The notes under the pieces: generated by a model | Told to the model about the DNA's origin: nothing | What the model saw: the letters and a program-made list of their open reading frames with translations, nothing else | Databases searched by the model: none | Source of the DNA: Shewanella abyssi | GTDB taxonomy: Bacteria > Pseudomonadota > Gammaproteobacteria > Enterobacterales > Shewanellaceae | DNA length: 64,000 nucleotides | Assembly: GCF_023284025.1 (NCBI RefSeq) | Contig: NZ_JAKIKR010000023.1 | Span: forward strand, 1 to 64,000 | Direction of reading: 5' to 3' | Shown here: positions 1-8,148 of the stretch, one piece after another | Position numbering within the stretch: the stretch's first letter is position 1 | Layout: each line of letters starts with the position of its first letter | Made by a program: the position numbers and the translations under genes

Positions 1-69
1 TATCGGACAAACCTATTACGAAAAGTGCTTTATTTTTTGTTTGGTTAGACTATATTTATAGGGCTGACT

Positions 70-183
70 TCACTCTACTGTGGTCCCAAGTATGAAGTAA
101 TGCCAAACTACAGCCTGAACCAGAAGGAGTCCTAGAAACACAGCCATGACGCCGCCATAAAGGCCATTTTGCAACAATGACAT
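70..183 (-). CDS. possible small membrane peptide or 3' gene remnant
   Basis: A 37-codon minus-strand reading frame from ATG at 183 to TGA at 70 encodes one strongly hydrophobic segment followed by WHYFILGTTVE. The frame stays open about 15 codons upstream of the ATG (to a TAA near 231) and reads protein-like there, with no usable upstream start codon. It could therefore be the tail of a decayed gene instead of an intact small gene. The ribosome-binding site is weak. It diverges from the desaturase-family gene at 245. Function unknown. Confidence 0.3.
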   Translation of the reverse strand: MSLLQNGLYGGVMAVFLGLLLVQAVVWHYFILGTTVE

Positions 184-244
184 AGGAGTGATACCTTCAT
201 TTATATAAATCTCAACAAACCATTGTATTTATAGGAGAGTAAGG

Positions 245-970
245 ATGCTTTCGACAATTTTGATCATATTTTGTGCTTGTTTCATTCTGGAACGAGTTAT
301 CCCTGGTTGGCCTCTGCCCAACATTAAAACATGGCCTGCGCGAGTGCTATTGATTAACGCTGTTCAAATTGGTGTGGTGTTATTGGCTGGAGTTTCATGG
401 GAGCTGTGGCTTTCTTCTTGGTCTGTTTTTAATTTATCAGAATTAGCATCACCCGCTTTAGGCGGCTTGATAGCCTACTTTATTGCAACGTTTGTATTCT
501 ATTGGTGGCATCGATGGCGTCATGAGTTTGATGCGCTATGGATAGGGTTTCACCAAATTCACCACAGCCCTAGAAGATTAGAAGTTATTACATCTTTCTA
601 TAAACACCCTGGTGAAATGGTCGTTAACTCCATTCTAGGCAGTTTGCTTGTTTATACCCTATTAGGCCTCTCTCTAGAAGGCGCGGCGATTTATACTTTT
701 TGCACTGCCATTGGCGAGTTTTTTTATCATACCAATGTAAAAACTCCACGTTGGATAGGGTATATATTTCAACGACCTGAAATGCATAGGATTCATCACC
801 AGGCGGGTCGTCATAAGAATAACTACGGTGATATTGTTTGGTGGGATATGCTTTTTGGCACATATGAGAACCCCAAAGAGTGGCTACACTCTTGCGGTTT
901 TACGCCAGAAAGAGAGGAACGCTTGGTTGATATGCTTGCATATCAAGATGTGCATAAAAAAGAGAGTTAA
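245..970 (+). CDS. sterol desaturase / fatty acid hydroxylase family membrane protein
   Basis: A 241-residue integral membrane protein of the fatty acid hydroxylase superfamily, whose members use a di-iron centre held by histidine clusters to hydroxylate or desaturate lipids. The clusters are visible in order: HRWRHEFD near residue 89, HQIHH near residue 103 and HRIHH near residue 182. Hydrophobic segments lie at the N-terminus and between the His clusters. The ATG at 245 is preceded by GGAGAGTAAGG, a good Shine-Dalgarno sequence. It appears monocistronic and is followed by repeat-rich non-coding DNA. The substrate cannot be told from sequence; sterols are unlikely in this kind of bacterium, so a membrane or hopanoid-like lipid is an inference. 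Confidence 0.85.
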   Translation: MLSTILIIFCACFILERVIPGWPLPNIKTWPARVLLINAVQIGVVLLAGVSWELWLSSWSVFNLSELASPALGGLIAYFIATFVFYWWHRWRHEFDALWIGFHQIHHSPRRLEVITSFYKHPGEMVVNSILGSLLVYTLLGLSLEGAAIYTFCTAIGEFFYHTNVKTPRWIGYIFQRPEMHRIHHQAGRHKNNYGDIVWWDMLFGTYENPKEWLHSCGFTPEREERLVDMLAYQDVHKKES

Positions 971-1001
971 CTTCAACCATCAGTGGTTCCAATTGCCTGC
1001 G

Positions 1002-1390
1002 GCAAGCGTATGTGCAGACGCTACTGAGATTCGCCGCAAGCACATCTGACCTCCAAGGACGGAGGAAATGCCAGATTCTGTCTGGAACAGAATTGGCCTT
1101 GTTATCGACGGCCTCAGCCGCATCACACTGGTTTATAAAAGTACCATCATTTAGCAATAGTGGCTTTAAGCTTTAAACACAACAGCTTAACTGTTCTAAT
1201 TGCATCCCTAACTACCTCATTGCTCTCTTTCAGCATCAAGTGCAACTAATTGCTTGCAGCATGCTTATGCGCAAACACTTCTTGGGCACGCTGCAAGTAC
1301 ATCCCTGTAAGCTCTACGATGGCATCCATGCCATCAAAGGCCTAAGCCGTATCTACACGGGGTTAGAAAAGCACCATCGTTTGGCATTGT
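1002..1390. repeat. two diverged copies of an intergenic repeat
   Basis: Two stretches, about 1002-1160 and 1256-1390, share ordered blocks: a GCGGCAAGC / GCAGCATGC start, ACGCTAC / ACGCTGC, a GCCTCAGCCG / GCCTAAGCCG block, and AAAGTACCATCATTTAGCA / AAAGCACCATCGTTTGGCA near the end. Each contains short hairpins, for example CTCCAAGGACGGAG at 1051-1064 and ATGGCATCCATGCCAT near 1319. No credible gene lies here; the short open frames across 828-1157 do not look like proteins. The pattern resembles interspersed non-coding repeats, but the family cannot be named without a genome search. Confidence 0.45.
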
Positions 1391-1496
1391 AGTTTCCAAT
1401 TAGAAAACACAGTGATAAACACATACCTGTGGCTAACGAATAACGCCAATCTTCCCCGTTGGAAATTTCGCTTTTTAAATTTCGCCGGGGCGCTGA

Positions 1497-1670
1497 GGGG
1501 TTGACTCTTATGAAATCAACAGCGGGAACAAGCGCTTTACCCCTTGGTTCGACTCTTTATTGCATGAATGGGCGAAGCGCCACGACCTTTATCAAACGGA
1601 ATTTGATACGTTAAAACCACAACTTTTCAATGCCGATAGGCCGCAACAACAAAAAAGCCGAAACACCTAA
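1497..1670 (+). pseudogene. 3' remnant of an unidentified gene
   Basis: From 1497 to the TAA at 1668-1670 one plus-strand frame reads like real protein (KRFTPWFDSLLHEWAKRHDL, then a polar tail ending near the terminator). There is no start codon in this frame: a TGA precedes it at 1494. The TPWF-containing end is vaguely reminiscent of Nudix hydrolase C-termini, but this is only an impression. The tail runs into the hairpin at 1655, suggesting an original gene shared that terminator with the S46 peptidase gene. Best read as a truncated gene. Confidence 0.35.
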
Positions 1671-1684
1671 GTGTTTCGGCTTTT
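1651..1684. terminator. bidirectional rho-independent terminator
   Basis: Perfect 12-bp stem AAGCCGAAACAC / GTGTTTCGGCTT around a CTAA loop, flanked by A-run on the left and T-run on the right. It lies 36 bases past the stop of the minus-strand S46 peptidase gene. Confidence 0.85.
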
Positions 1685-1719
1685 GCATTCAAAAGACCAA
1701 TTAATCATGGTCAATATGA

Positions 1720-3876
1720 TTAATGCACAATTTCCATCTCTTCAAGCAGGTTATCAGCATTATCTAGGTACTTCATTACCCAAAGCATATAACGGCTATC
1801 AACCTGAATTGAACGGTTAGTCTCAGGATCGTAACCCCAATCACCGATGATACTTTCATACACACCATCAAACAGCAGACCCACTAACTCGGCACGACCA
1901 TTTAAGGTTGGTGAACCTGAGTTACCACCTGTGGTATCAAGGGTCGATAGGAAGTTAACTGGCACAGAATCAAGCGACTTAACATAGTAATCGCCGTACT
2001 GCTTACTCTTGATCAACTCAAGCTGCTTAGAGGGTGCATCGAATGGATCTGCACCAGTGTCTTTCGCCAAAATACCTTCAAGACGAGTAAACGGTTCAGC
2101 GCGCATGCCATCTTCAGGTGAGTAACCTTTCACATGACCAACAGTAACACGTAGACTGGAGTTGGCATCCGCATAAACAGGCTTACCTTGTTCACGGTTG
2201 TAAGCGATGATGGCGTCCATGTATTGTGGACGAACCTTCATTAAGTCACCCGAAAGCTGTTTACGCTCTTGTTCACGCTGCATGCGTTCATCAAATGTCG
2301 CTACTGCGTATTGAATGAATGGGTCTTTTGACTTGTTAAAGTCAGCTACAGGCTTTTCCATCCACGCTAAACGTGTTTCTTTGTCTGATAGCTTAGTATT
2401 GGCATACATCTTATCTAGCGTCTTATTGAACTTAGCCGCGTCAAAATTGTTAGTAATACCAAATGCTTTATCAAACGCCGGTAAGCGCTGATCTTGTGGC
2501 AGTGCTGCGTAACGGCCGATTAAGTCCGCTAGCATCGCTTTATCAACACTGGCCGCATAACGACGCTCAATACGCTCCATACCAGAGGTAAAGCGGGTCA
2601 TATCACGCTCTTGATAACCAGGCTCACGCTGCATGTCTGGCAAGGCTTTTTCATTCGCTAAACGATATAAGCGGTCAGCCGTACTTAACATGGTGCTGTA
2701 ACCCATGTAGCTCATCAGTAAATCGCGCTCTTGTCCTTGCTGCCCCTTAGCAATTAACTTATCAAGCTGCGCCAGCACTTCGCCGTATTTAGCTTGGCGT
2801 TTTTTATCGGCTTTAATCCAGTTTGCTAAGTCTTGCTCTAATCCTTTACGCTCGTCAAGCATGGTTGATTTACCATAGAACTCGATCATCGAAGTGAAGT
2901 TTTTGGCGTAATTAGCAAGGCCTGCAATTGAGCTCTCATACTTGATGCGCTCATCACTGCCTTCTGCTGCGGTGTCTTTGATGATTTCAATTAGACGTTC
3001 ACGCAAGATTTTGCCTTCTGGATACGACCACTCAAATTGGTTTTCAACTTCATTGGCGGTGCGGTAGCGGTTGGTGCGGCCTGGGTAACCGGCAACCATC
3101 ACAAAATCGCCTTCACTGACGCCTTTAGCCGATACTTTCAAGAAGCTCTTTGGCTCGTATGGCACGTTGTCTTGGCTAAAATCTGCTGGCTTACCGTCTT
3201 TCGATACATACGCACGGTAGAAAGAGAAATCACCGGTATGACGTGGCCACATCCAGTTATCGATGTCGCCGCCGTACTTACCCACGCTCGCAGCGGGGTT
3301 ATACACTAAACGCACGTCGCGGATTTCAAGCTGCTTAACTAGGTAATACTCAAGGCCACCGTGGAAGCTGTATACCTGACAGCGGTAACCATCTTCTTTC
3401 TCACATTCAGCAACTAAGCTCTTTTCTTGATGCTCAATGCCTTTGTAAAACGCATTACCAGTTTCACTTTCAAGGCCTGTTTTTACCTTGTCAGTGACAT
3501 CTACTACGCTCTCGGTTACGAAAATACGTGAACCTGGCGTTGCTTCGAGTTCTTCGCTAAAAGACTTGGCTAAGAAACCATCACGCAATAGGTTCTTTTC
3601 TGGCGTAGAGTTGTATTGAATCGAGCCGTAAGCACAGTGATGGTTTGTCACCACTAGACCTTTTGGTGACACAAATGATGCCGTACAGCCGCCAAGGCTA
3701 ATCACTGCATTCATTGGATATTCGGTAAGTTTTGAAATCGAGTTAACATCAATTTCAAGTCCCTTTGCCTTTAGCTCATCTGCCATGGCAGGAAGTTGAT
3801 AAGGTTGCCACATACCCTCGTCAGCTACGGCGCCAAAAGAGGTCGCGATAGCTACTGTCAAAAGCCATTTCTTCAT
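1720..3876 (-). CDS. S46 family dipeptidyl-peptidase (DPP7/DPP11 type), secreted
   Basis: A 718-residue serine exopeptidase of family S46, which removes dipeptides from peptide N-termini in the periplasm or at the cell surface. A signal peptide (MKKWLLTVAIATSFGAVA) is present. The catalytic His lies in TNHHCAYG (His80), the Asp probably in the PRHTGDFS motif (near 216), and the nucleophile Ser in GGNSGSP (about Ser653). In this family the residue 18 positions after the Ser separates DPP7 (Gly, hydrophobic P1) from DPP11 (Arg, Asp/Glu P1). Here it is Gly, in LLFDGVY, pointing to DPP7-like specificity. Length matches the family (about 720). It is a single gene with terminators on both sides and probably serves peptide scavenging. 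Confidence 0.93.
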   Translation of the reverse strand: MKKWLLTVAIATSFGAVADEGMWQPYQLPAMADELKAKGLEIDVNSISKLTEYPMNAVISLGGCTASFVSPKGLVVTNHHCAYGSIQYNSTPEKNLLRDGFLAKSFSEELEATPGSRIFVTESVVDVTDKVKTGLESETGNAFYKGIEHQEKSLVAECEKEDGYRCQVYSFHGGLEYYLVKQLEIRDVRLVYNPAASVGKYGGDIDNWMWPRHTGDFSFYRAYVSKDGKPADFSQDNVPYEPKSFLKVSAKGVSEGDFVMVAGYPGRTNRYRTANEVENQFEWSYPEGKILRERLIEIIKDTAAEGSDERIKYESSIAGLANYAKNFTSMIEFYGKSTMLDERKGLEQDLANWIKADKKRQAKYGEVLAQLDKLIAKGQQGQERDLLMSYMGYSTMLSTADRLYRLANEKALPDMQREPGYQERDMTRFTSGMERIERRYAASVDKAMLADLIGRYAALPQDQRLPAFDKAFGITNNFDAAKFNKTLDKMYANTKLSDKETRLAWMEKPVADFNKSKDPFIQYAVATFDERMQREQERKQLSGDLMKVRPQYMDAIIAYNREQGKPVYADANSSLRVTVGHVKGYSPEDGMRAEPFTRLEGILAKDTGADPFDAPSKQLELIKSKQYGDYYVKSLDSVPVNFLSTLDTTGGNSGSPTLNGRAELVGLLFDGVYESIIGDWGYDPETNRSIQVDSRYMLWVMKYLDNADNLLEEMEIVH

Positions 3877-3969
3877 TTTGTTAAGTCCATTTTTTAATAT
3901 TTTAAGATTATTGTTATTTTTTGCTTGCTGTAATACGCAAGTTATATTGATTTAACGGCGGGTTAGATA

Positions 3970-4015
3970 CAAAAAAGCCGAGCTCAATATTCAAATATTG
4001 ACGCTCGACTTTAGC
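3970..4015. terminator. terminator-like hairpin of the permease gene
   Basis: AAAGCCGAGC pairs with GCTCGACTTT (one G-U) around an inner CAATATT / AATATTG stem. It lies just past the 3' end of the minus-strand permease gene (stop at 4087) and before the S46 peptidase start. Confidence 0.6.
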
Positions 4016-4086
4016 ACAAGATGTTAGCCAAGAAACAGACTCTAAATTAATCTGTTACAAAGCTATGACTGTATGTTGGCAACTAT

Positions 4087-5286
4087 CTATAAAGCAACCC
4101 ACAACTGCGCCGCGATAATCCCAGCACCTAGCAAGCCTGCAACGCCCATGGCTGCTGTGCCGCCACCGACTTGGTATCCGCCTAAGTTTTGTTTACGTTG
4201 ACTAAGTGCCATGACGATGGGTAGGAAAATAATCATCACAACCAACGGAATAGCGGCAAACCCGAGTACTTTGAAGAAGCCGTCTGGATAATAAAGCGCA
4301 CACAGTAACGGAGGAATAAAGGTGATTAACCACGTTTGAGCACGGCCAAGCAGATTTTCTTTTGCCCGCGTTAGCTCTCCCACGTAATCAAACAAGCTCA
4401 TGGTCACACCGAGGAAAGATGTTACCAATGCGAGGTTAGCAAACAGGTCAATAAACTGCTGTAAAATGGCAGAATCAGCAACCCCTTGCAGTGCGGTTAC
4501 CAATAGCGGTAATGAACCTTCAAAGCCATAAACAGTTTCGCCACCCAAGGTGCCTAATGTCACCATTAACCACAAAATGTAGCAAACTAATGGAATGGTA
4601 GAACCAATAATAAGCACTTTACGCAGTGACATCGCGTCACCCTCTAAATAACGCACTATGGTCGCAATACAAACGTGAAAACCAAATGAGGTAAACACAA
4701 TTGGAATTGCCGCTAACCACAAGTTCGTTAAATCACTGCCGCCCACTATGCCAGCGGTAGAGTTATTCATCATCAGGTTCATATCGACTTCAGGAAGCAG
4801 ATAGGCGACCACAATAACCAGCAGGGCGATCATTGAGGTAAATAGCACCCGTGATACTTTATCAATCCAGCGAACACCCACTGCAATGAACCCACCAAAA
4901 AAAGCGGTAAACATCAACACTGCGAGTTGGTTGTCCATCTTCATGCCAAGCAGATCCATCTTCGACTCAAGCAGTGATGAGCCACCCATTAGATAGACCA
5001 TGGTTAACGCAAACAGTAGACTTAGAAATGAGCCACCTTGGATCAGTTGACCGACTTTACCTAAGATTTTACCGGTAATTGCATGTACATTTAGACCCAC
5101 GCCGGCACGTAAATTGATTTCGAGCATTAATAAAGAGGTGTAGATAGAGACGCCCCAGATCAGCACTAATAAAAGCAGCGCTGGAATGGTCCCTAGTGAA
5201 GCAGTAGCAAGTGGCAATGCCAACATACCACCGCCAATTGCAGTGCCAGCTACAATGGCGATAGAGCCAAGTATTTTTGAGTTCAC
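4087..5286 (-). CDS. tyrP: aromatic amino acid (tyrosine-type) permease, HAAAP family
   Basis: A 399-residue inner-membrane transporter with about eleven hydrophobic segments. The N-terminus (GSIAIVAGTAIGGGMLALPL) closely follows the start of TyrP and Mtr, proton-coupled aromatic amino acid permeases of the hydroxy/aromatic amino acid permease family. The length matches TyrP (about 400 residues). Its exact substrate (Tyr, Trp or Phe) is inferred only from overall resemblance to TyrP. I looked for a TyrR box upstream and found none convincing. Monocistronic, reading away from the riboswitch-controlled gene at 5950. The stretch upstream carries decayed reading frames. Confidence 0.82.
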   Translation of the reverse strand: MNSKILGSIAIVAGTAIGGGMLALPLATASLGTIPALLLLVLIWGVSIYTSLLMLEINLRAGVGLNVHAITGKILGKVGQLIQGGSFLSLLFALTMVYLMGGSSLLESKMDLLGMKMDNQLAVLMFTAFFGGFIAVGVRWIDKVSRVLFTSMIALLVIVVAYLLPEVDMNLMMNNSTAGIVGGSDLTNLWLAAIPIVFTSFGFHVCIATIVRYLEGDAMSLRKVLIIGSTIPLVCYILWLMVTLGTLGGETVYGFEGSLPLLVTALQGVADSAILQQFIDLFANLALVTSFLGVTMSLFDYVGELTRAKENLLGRAQTWLITFIPPLLCALYYPDGFFKVLGFAAIPLVVMIIFLPIVMALSQRKQNLGGYQVGGGTAAMGVAGLLGAGIIAAQLWVAL

Positions 5287-5332
5287 AAAATTGTCCTGTT
5301 AGATTTTATAATTTCTTTTTGGTAGGTCAGAT

Positions 5333-5535
5333 TTAGAACGACTTTGAGGGAGAGGTTTTTCGCACGTTAACAATACTATTAACAGCCCCCAATCGAATCT
5401 GGTCATCATCAACCTTAGCGATTCCAATTGGCCCCAACGGCGTAGTTAAATAATACGGATATTCACCTTATCAACTTTGCCACTGAGGCTGTATAAATCG
5501 AGGGCAATATCGATAAGACTGTTTCATTACGACTC
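5333..5535 (-). pseudogene. decayed reading frames upstream of the permease gene
   Basis: On the minus strand two short overlapping frames read protein-like but lack starts and are out of phase. One contains DIALDLYSLSGKVDKVNI (about 5460-5530). The other contains YYLTTPLGPIGIAKVDDD and ends at TAA 5333-5335. Together they suggest the 3' part of a frameshifted gene. I do not recognise the family. The rest of 5540-5750 shows nothing I can name. Confidence 0.25.
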
Positions 5536-5754
5536 TTTCTCTAAAAAATGACTGCTAGCGACATTAACAGCTACTAACCGCGTGGGCAAGCCATCGACAT
5601 AGCATAAAATCAACTTAATACGAATCGACAATAAGGCTGCAAAGCCTTAGTAACAGTTAATTTACCTTTTACTGTTTTTGCTCAAAATTGAGGCATTGGA
5701 CGCTTTTTTAGCATTGATATTGGCCACATTATCACTATAATGCTCGGCTCTGCT

Positions 5755-5938
5755 TCGGGGGAGTAGCTATCAATCTTTGCAACACATCAGCATCGATTGA
5801 GTAAGTATCAACATAATTGGCCATATGCCATGGTACTTACAGTTAATGGCTCATGTCATTAACCCAGCAAGACCTGAGCACAATGCCACTCATATTGGGG
5901 AGGGGTGTATTGTGCTTAGAATTTTGCCTCCCCGATAT
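5755..5938 (+). promoter_or_regulatory. yybP-ykoY manganese riboswitch
   Basis: The leader of the GDT1-family gene carries the two conserved sequence blocks of this riboswitch class: GGGGGAGTAGC at 5757-5767 and CCAGCAAGACC at 5864-5874. A hairpin GGGGAGG (5897-5903) / CCTCCCC (5927-5933) then forms just before the start codon and could hide the ribosome-binding region. In this class Mn2+ binding to the aptamer raises expression of manganese exporters, which fits the downstream gene. A 68-codon frame across it is a shadow. Confidence 0.85.
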
Positions 5939-5949
5939 AGGAAACATCT

Positions 5950-6504
5950 GTGGAAGCTTTTCTCGCCTCAACCTTTACTGTTGCTATCGCCGAAATCGGT
6001 GATAAAACACAGCTACTCGCGCTTATCCTAGCGGTACGTTTCAGAAACAAAACTGCCATCATTCTCGGTATCTTTCTATCGACACTTGCAAACCACTTTG
6101 CCGCAGCTTGGTTAGGTCAATGGGCCATTGGTTATATTGACCCTGAGGTTGGACGCTACCTAGTCGCCGGATCGTTCTTTGCCATTGCACTGTGGGTACT
6201 TATTCCCGATAAAGTCGATGAGGAGGAGAGCCGTTTTTATGCCATGGGGCCTTTCTTAGCTACCTTCTTCCTATTTTTTATTGCCGAGATGGGCGATAAA
6301 ACCCAGATAGCCACAGTGGTACTTTCAGCTAAATACGATGCACTAGCCATGGTCGTTATGGGCACAACGCTTGGCATGTTGATCGCCAATGTGCCTGTGG
6401 TCATCGCCGGGCACTTTAGCGCAGAAAAACTACCTATGCACTGGATCCATCGCGGCTGCGCAGTATTATTCACCGTATTGGGTGTGGTTACTTTGGTCGT
6501 TTAA
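5950..6504 (+). CDS. GDT1/UPF0016 family manganese exporter
   Basis: A 184-residue membrane protein with six hydrophobic segments in two homologous halves. Each half carries the family signature E-x-G-D-K-T: AEIGDKTQ near residue 15 and AEMGDKTQ near residue 113. The family includes yeast Gdt1, human TMEM165 and bacterial MneA, which move Mn2+ or Ca2+ out of the cytoplasm in exchange for protons. The start is GTG at 5950, which puts the protein directly after the riboswitch hairpin. An upstream manganese riboswitch strongly supports a Mn2+ efflux role. Monocistronic, ending before a heptamer repeat and a bidirectional terminator. Confidence 0.9.
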   Translation: MEAFLASTFTVAIAEIGDKTQLLALILAVRFRNKTAIILGIFLSTLANHFAAAWLGQWAIGYIDPEVGRYLVAGSFFAIALWVLIPDKVDEEESRFYAMGPFLATFFLFFIAEMGDKTQIATVVLSAKYDALAMVVMGTTLGMLIANVPVVIAGHFSAEKLPMHWIHRGCAVLFTVLGVVTLVV

Positions 6505-6526
6505 GATCGATTCAAGCTGGGACGAT

Positions 6527-6568
6527 GCTAGGTGCTAGGTGCTAGGTGCTAGGTGCTAGGTGCTAGGT
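6527..6568. repeat. six tandem copies of heptamer GCTAGGT
   Basis: Six perfect head-to-tail copies of the 7-base unit GCTAGGT, starting 23 bases after the GDT1-family stop codon. The array lies between two convergent genes, just before their shared terminator. Seven-base units in non-coding DNA are typical of slippage-prone arrays whose copy number varies between strains. Confidence 0.95.
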
Positions 6569-6574
6569 AATGAT

Positions 6575-6616
6575 TCAAAAAAGGCAAAACAGAATCAACT
6601 GTTTTGCCTTTTTTGT
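6575..6616. terminator. bidirectional terminator between GDT1-like gene and catalase
   Basis: AAAAAAGGCAAAACAG pairs with CTGTTTTGCCTTTTTT around an AATCAA loop. The stem is perfect with A- and T-runs on either side, so it can serve both convergent genes. Confidence 0.9.
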
Positions 6617-6684
6617 AGTTGTTTTAGGCTTATTCTCTCTTCCTAGAATCTGCTTTTTCTAGTCGCTAGAACCTTCTTTATCTC

Positions 6685-8148
6685 CTACAACCCTAACGCT
6701 TGCTTTATACGTTGGCCGTAGTCGCTATCGGCGGCGCTAAAGTGGGTGACCATGATCGTTTTTGTAGCTTCACTTACTACGCTCAAGCTGCCGACGATAT
6801 TGGCAATCAATCTGGATTTTTCATCTTCAGGCAGTAGACGATACAAGTCGCCTGCTTGACTAAAGTCATCTTGATCGTAACGGCTATAGCGGTCCACTTC
6901 ACCGTCTAAACGCAGTGGTGGCTCAGCAAATTGCGCTTGGTCTTGCAGACCATCATGGCTGTTAGGCCCATAATTTCGGCTAGCATCACCGCCAGTTTGG
7001 CTGCCAGAGAACGGACATTGTGTTCCCGCCATTGCGCCGCCACGTTGATGGTGATTTGCGGTTGTTGCATGTGGGCAGTTAACCGGTAACTGGTTGTAGT
7101 TGGCACCGATACGGTAGCGCTGAGCATCAGCATAAGCAAACAAACGCGCTTGTAGCATCTTGTCCGGCGATGCACCGACTCCAGGCACTAAGTTACTCGG
7201 TGCCAACGCGACTTGCTCGACTTCGGCAAAGTAGTTTTGTGGCATGCGATTTAGTTCTAATTCACCCACCTCTATTAACGGGTAATCTGCATGAGGCCAT
7301 ACTTTAGTCAGATCAAATGGGTTGATCTTATAAGTGTTAGCTTCGGTTTCTGGCATTATCTGTATTTTCACCGCCCATTTAGGGAAGTTACCATCATTAA
7401 TCGCCGCCACCATATCGCGCTGCGACGAGTCAGGATCAATCCCTTTTAGAATATCAGCCTGCTCTGCGGTTAAGTTGGCAATGCCTTGCTTAGTCTTAAA
7501 GTGGAACTTAACCCAGAAGCGTTCGCCTTTAGCGTTCCAGAAAGAGAAGGTGTGCGAGCCAAAACCATGCATTTGACGGTAGTTAGCCGGGATACCGCGA
7601 TCAGACATTAAGATAGTCACTTGATGCAGTGCTTCTGGGTTTAGCGCCCAGAAATCCCACATAGCATGTGGATCCTTAAGGTTGGTCTGTGGGTTACGCT
7701 TTTGCGTATGGATAAAGTCAGGAAACTTAATGCCATCACGCAGGAAAAAGGTCGGGGTGTTATTACCGACAATATCGTGGTTACCGCGTTCAGTGTAGAA
7801 ACGTAAACCAAAGCCGCGGGGATCACGTTCAGCGTCAGCTGAGCCCATTTCACCGCCAACGGTTGAGAAGCGCACAAATGTCTCAGTTTGCTTACCGACA
7901 CCGTTAAAGTGGTCAGCTAGAGTAAAGTCACTTAGATCCTTTGTTAGGGTAAACGTACCGTAAACCCCAGTGCCTTTAGCATGCACGATACGCTCAGGAA
8001 TGCGCTCTCGGTTAAAGTGAGCAAGCTTCTCAATTAGATGCCAATCTTGCAGGAGCAATGGTCCACGCTCGCCTGCTGATACTGAGTTTTGGTCATCGCT
8101 GATAGGGGCGCCGTTTTGTGCGGTAAGAACTCTGTTTTGCTGACTCAT
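6685..8148 (-). CDS. monofunctional haem catalase
   Basis: A 487-residue catalase converting hydrogen peroxide to water and oxygen. The catalytic His is His56 in the RIVHAKGTG motif, the distal Asn is Asn129 in DIVGNNTPTFF, and the proximal haem ligand is Tyr339 in RLFAYAD. The length and lack of a C-terminal flavodoxin-like extension place it with the small-subunit catalases (about 480-500 residues). There is no signal peptide, so it should be cytoplasmic. A CPFSG stretch near residue 378 and a Gly/Asn-rich loop follow the haem ligand. Monocistronic with a good Shine-Dalgarno (AAGGAG). OxyR control is likely for this family but no site was identified. Confidence 0.95.
   Translation of the reverse strand: MSQQNRVLTAQNGAPISDDQNSVSAGERGPLLLQDWHLIEKLAHFNRERIPERIVHAKGTGVYGTFTLTKDLSDFTLADHFNGVGKQTETFVRFSTVGGEMGSADAERDPRGFGLRFYTERGNHDIVGNNTPTFFLRDGIKFPDFIHTQKRNPQTNLKDPHAMWDFWALNPEALHQVTILMSDRGIPANYRQMHGFGSHTFSFWNAKGERFWVKFHFKTKQGIANLTAEQADILKGIDPDSSQRDMVAAINDGNFPKWAVKIQIMPETEANTYKINPFDLTKVWPHADYPLIEVGELELNRMPQNYFAEVEQVALAPSNLVPGVGASPDKMLQARLFAYADAQRYRIGANYNQLPVNCPHATTANHHQRGGAMAGTQCPFSGSQTGGDASRNYGPNSHDGLQDQAQFAEPPLRLDGEVDRYSRYDQDDFSQAGDLYRLLPEDEKSRLIANIVGSLSVVSEATKTIMVTHFSAADSDYGQRIKQALGL

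Noticed and set aside
828-1157. Open frames on both strands after the desaturase gene (73 and 85 codons)
   Set aside because: They overlap the desaturase gene and the repeat, have unnatural composition and no ribosome-binding sites.
5287-5400. TyrR box upstream of the tyrosine permease
   Set aside because: No TGTAAA-N6-TTTACA-like sequence could be found.
5825-6031. 68-codon frame before the GDT1-family gene
   Set aside because: It lies across the riboswitch and overlaps the real gene in another frame.
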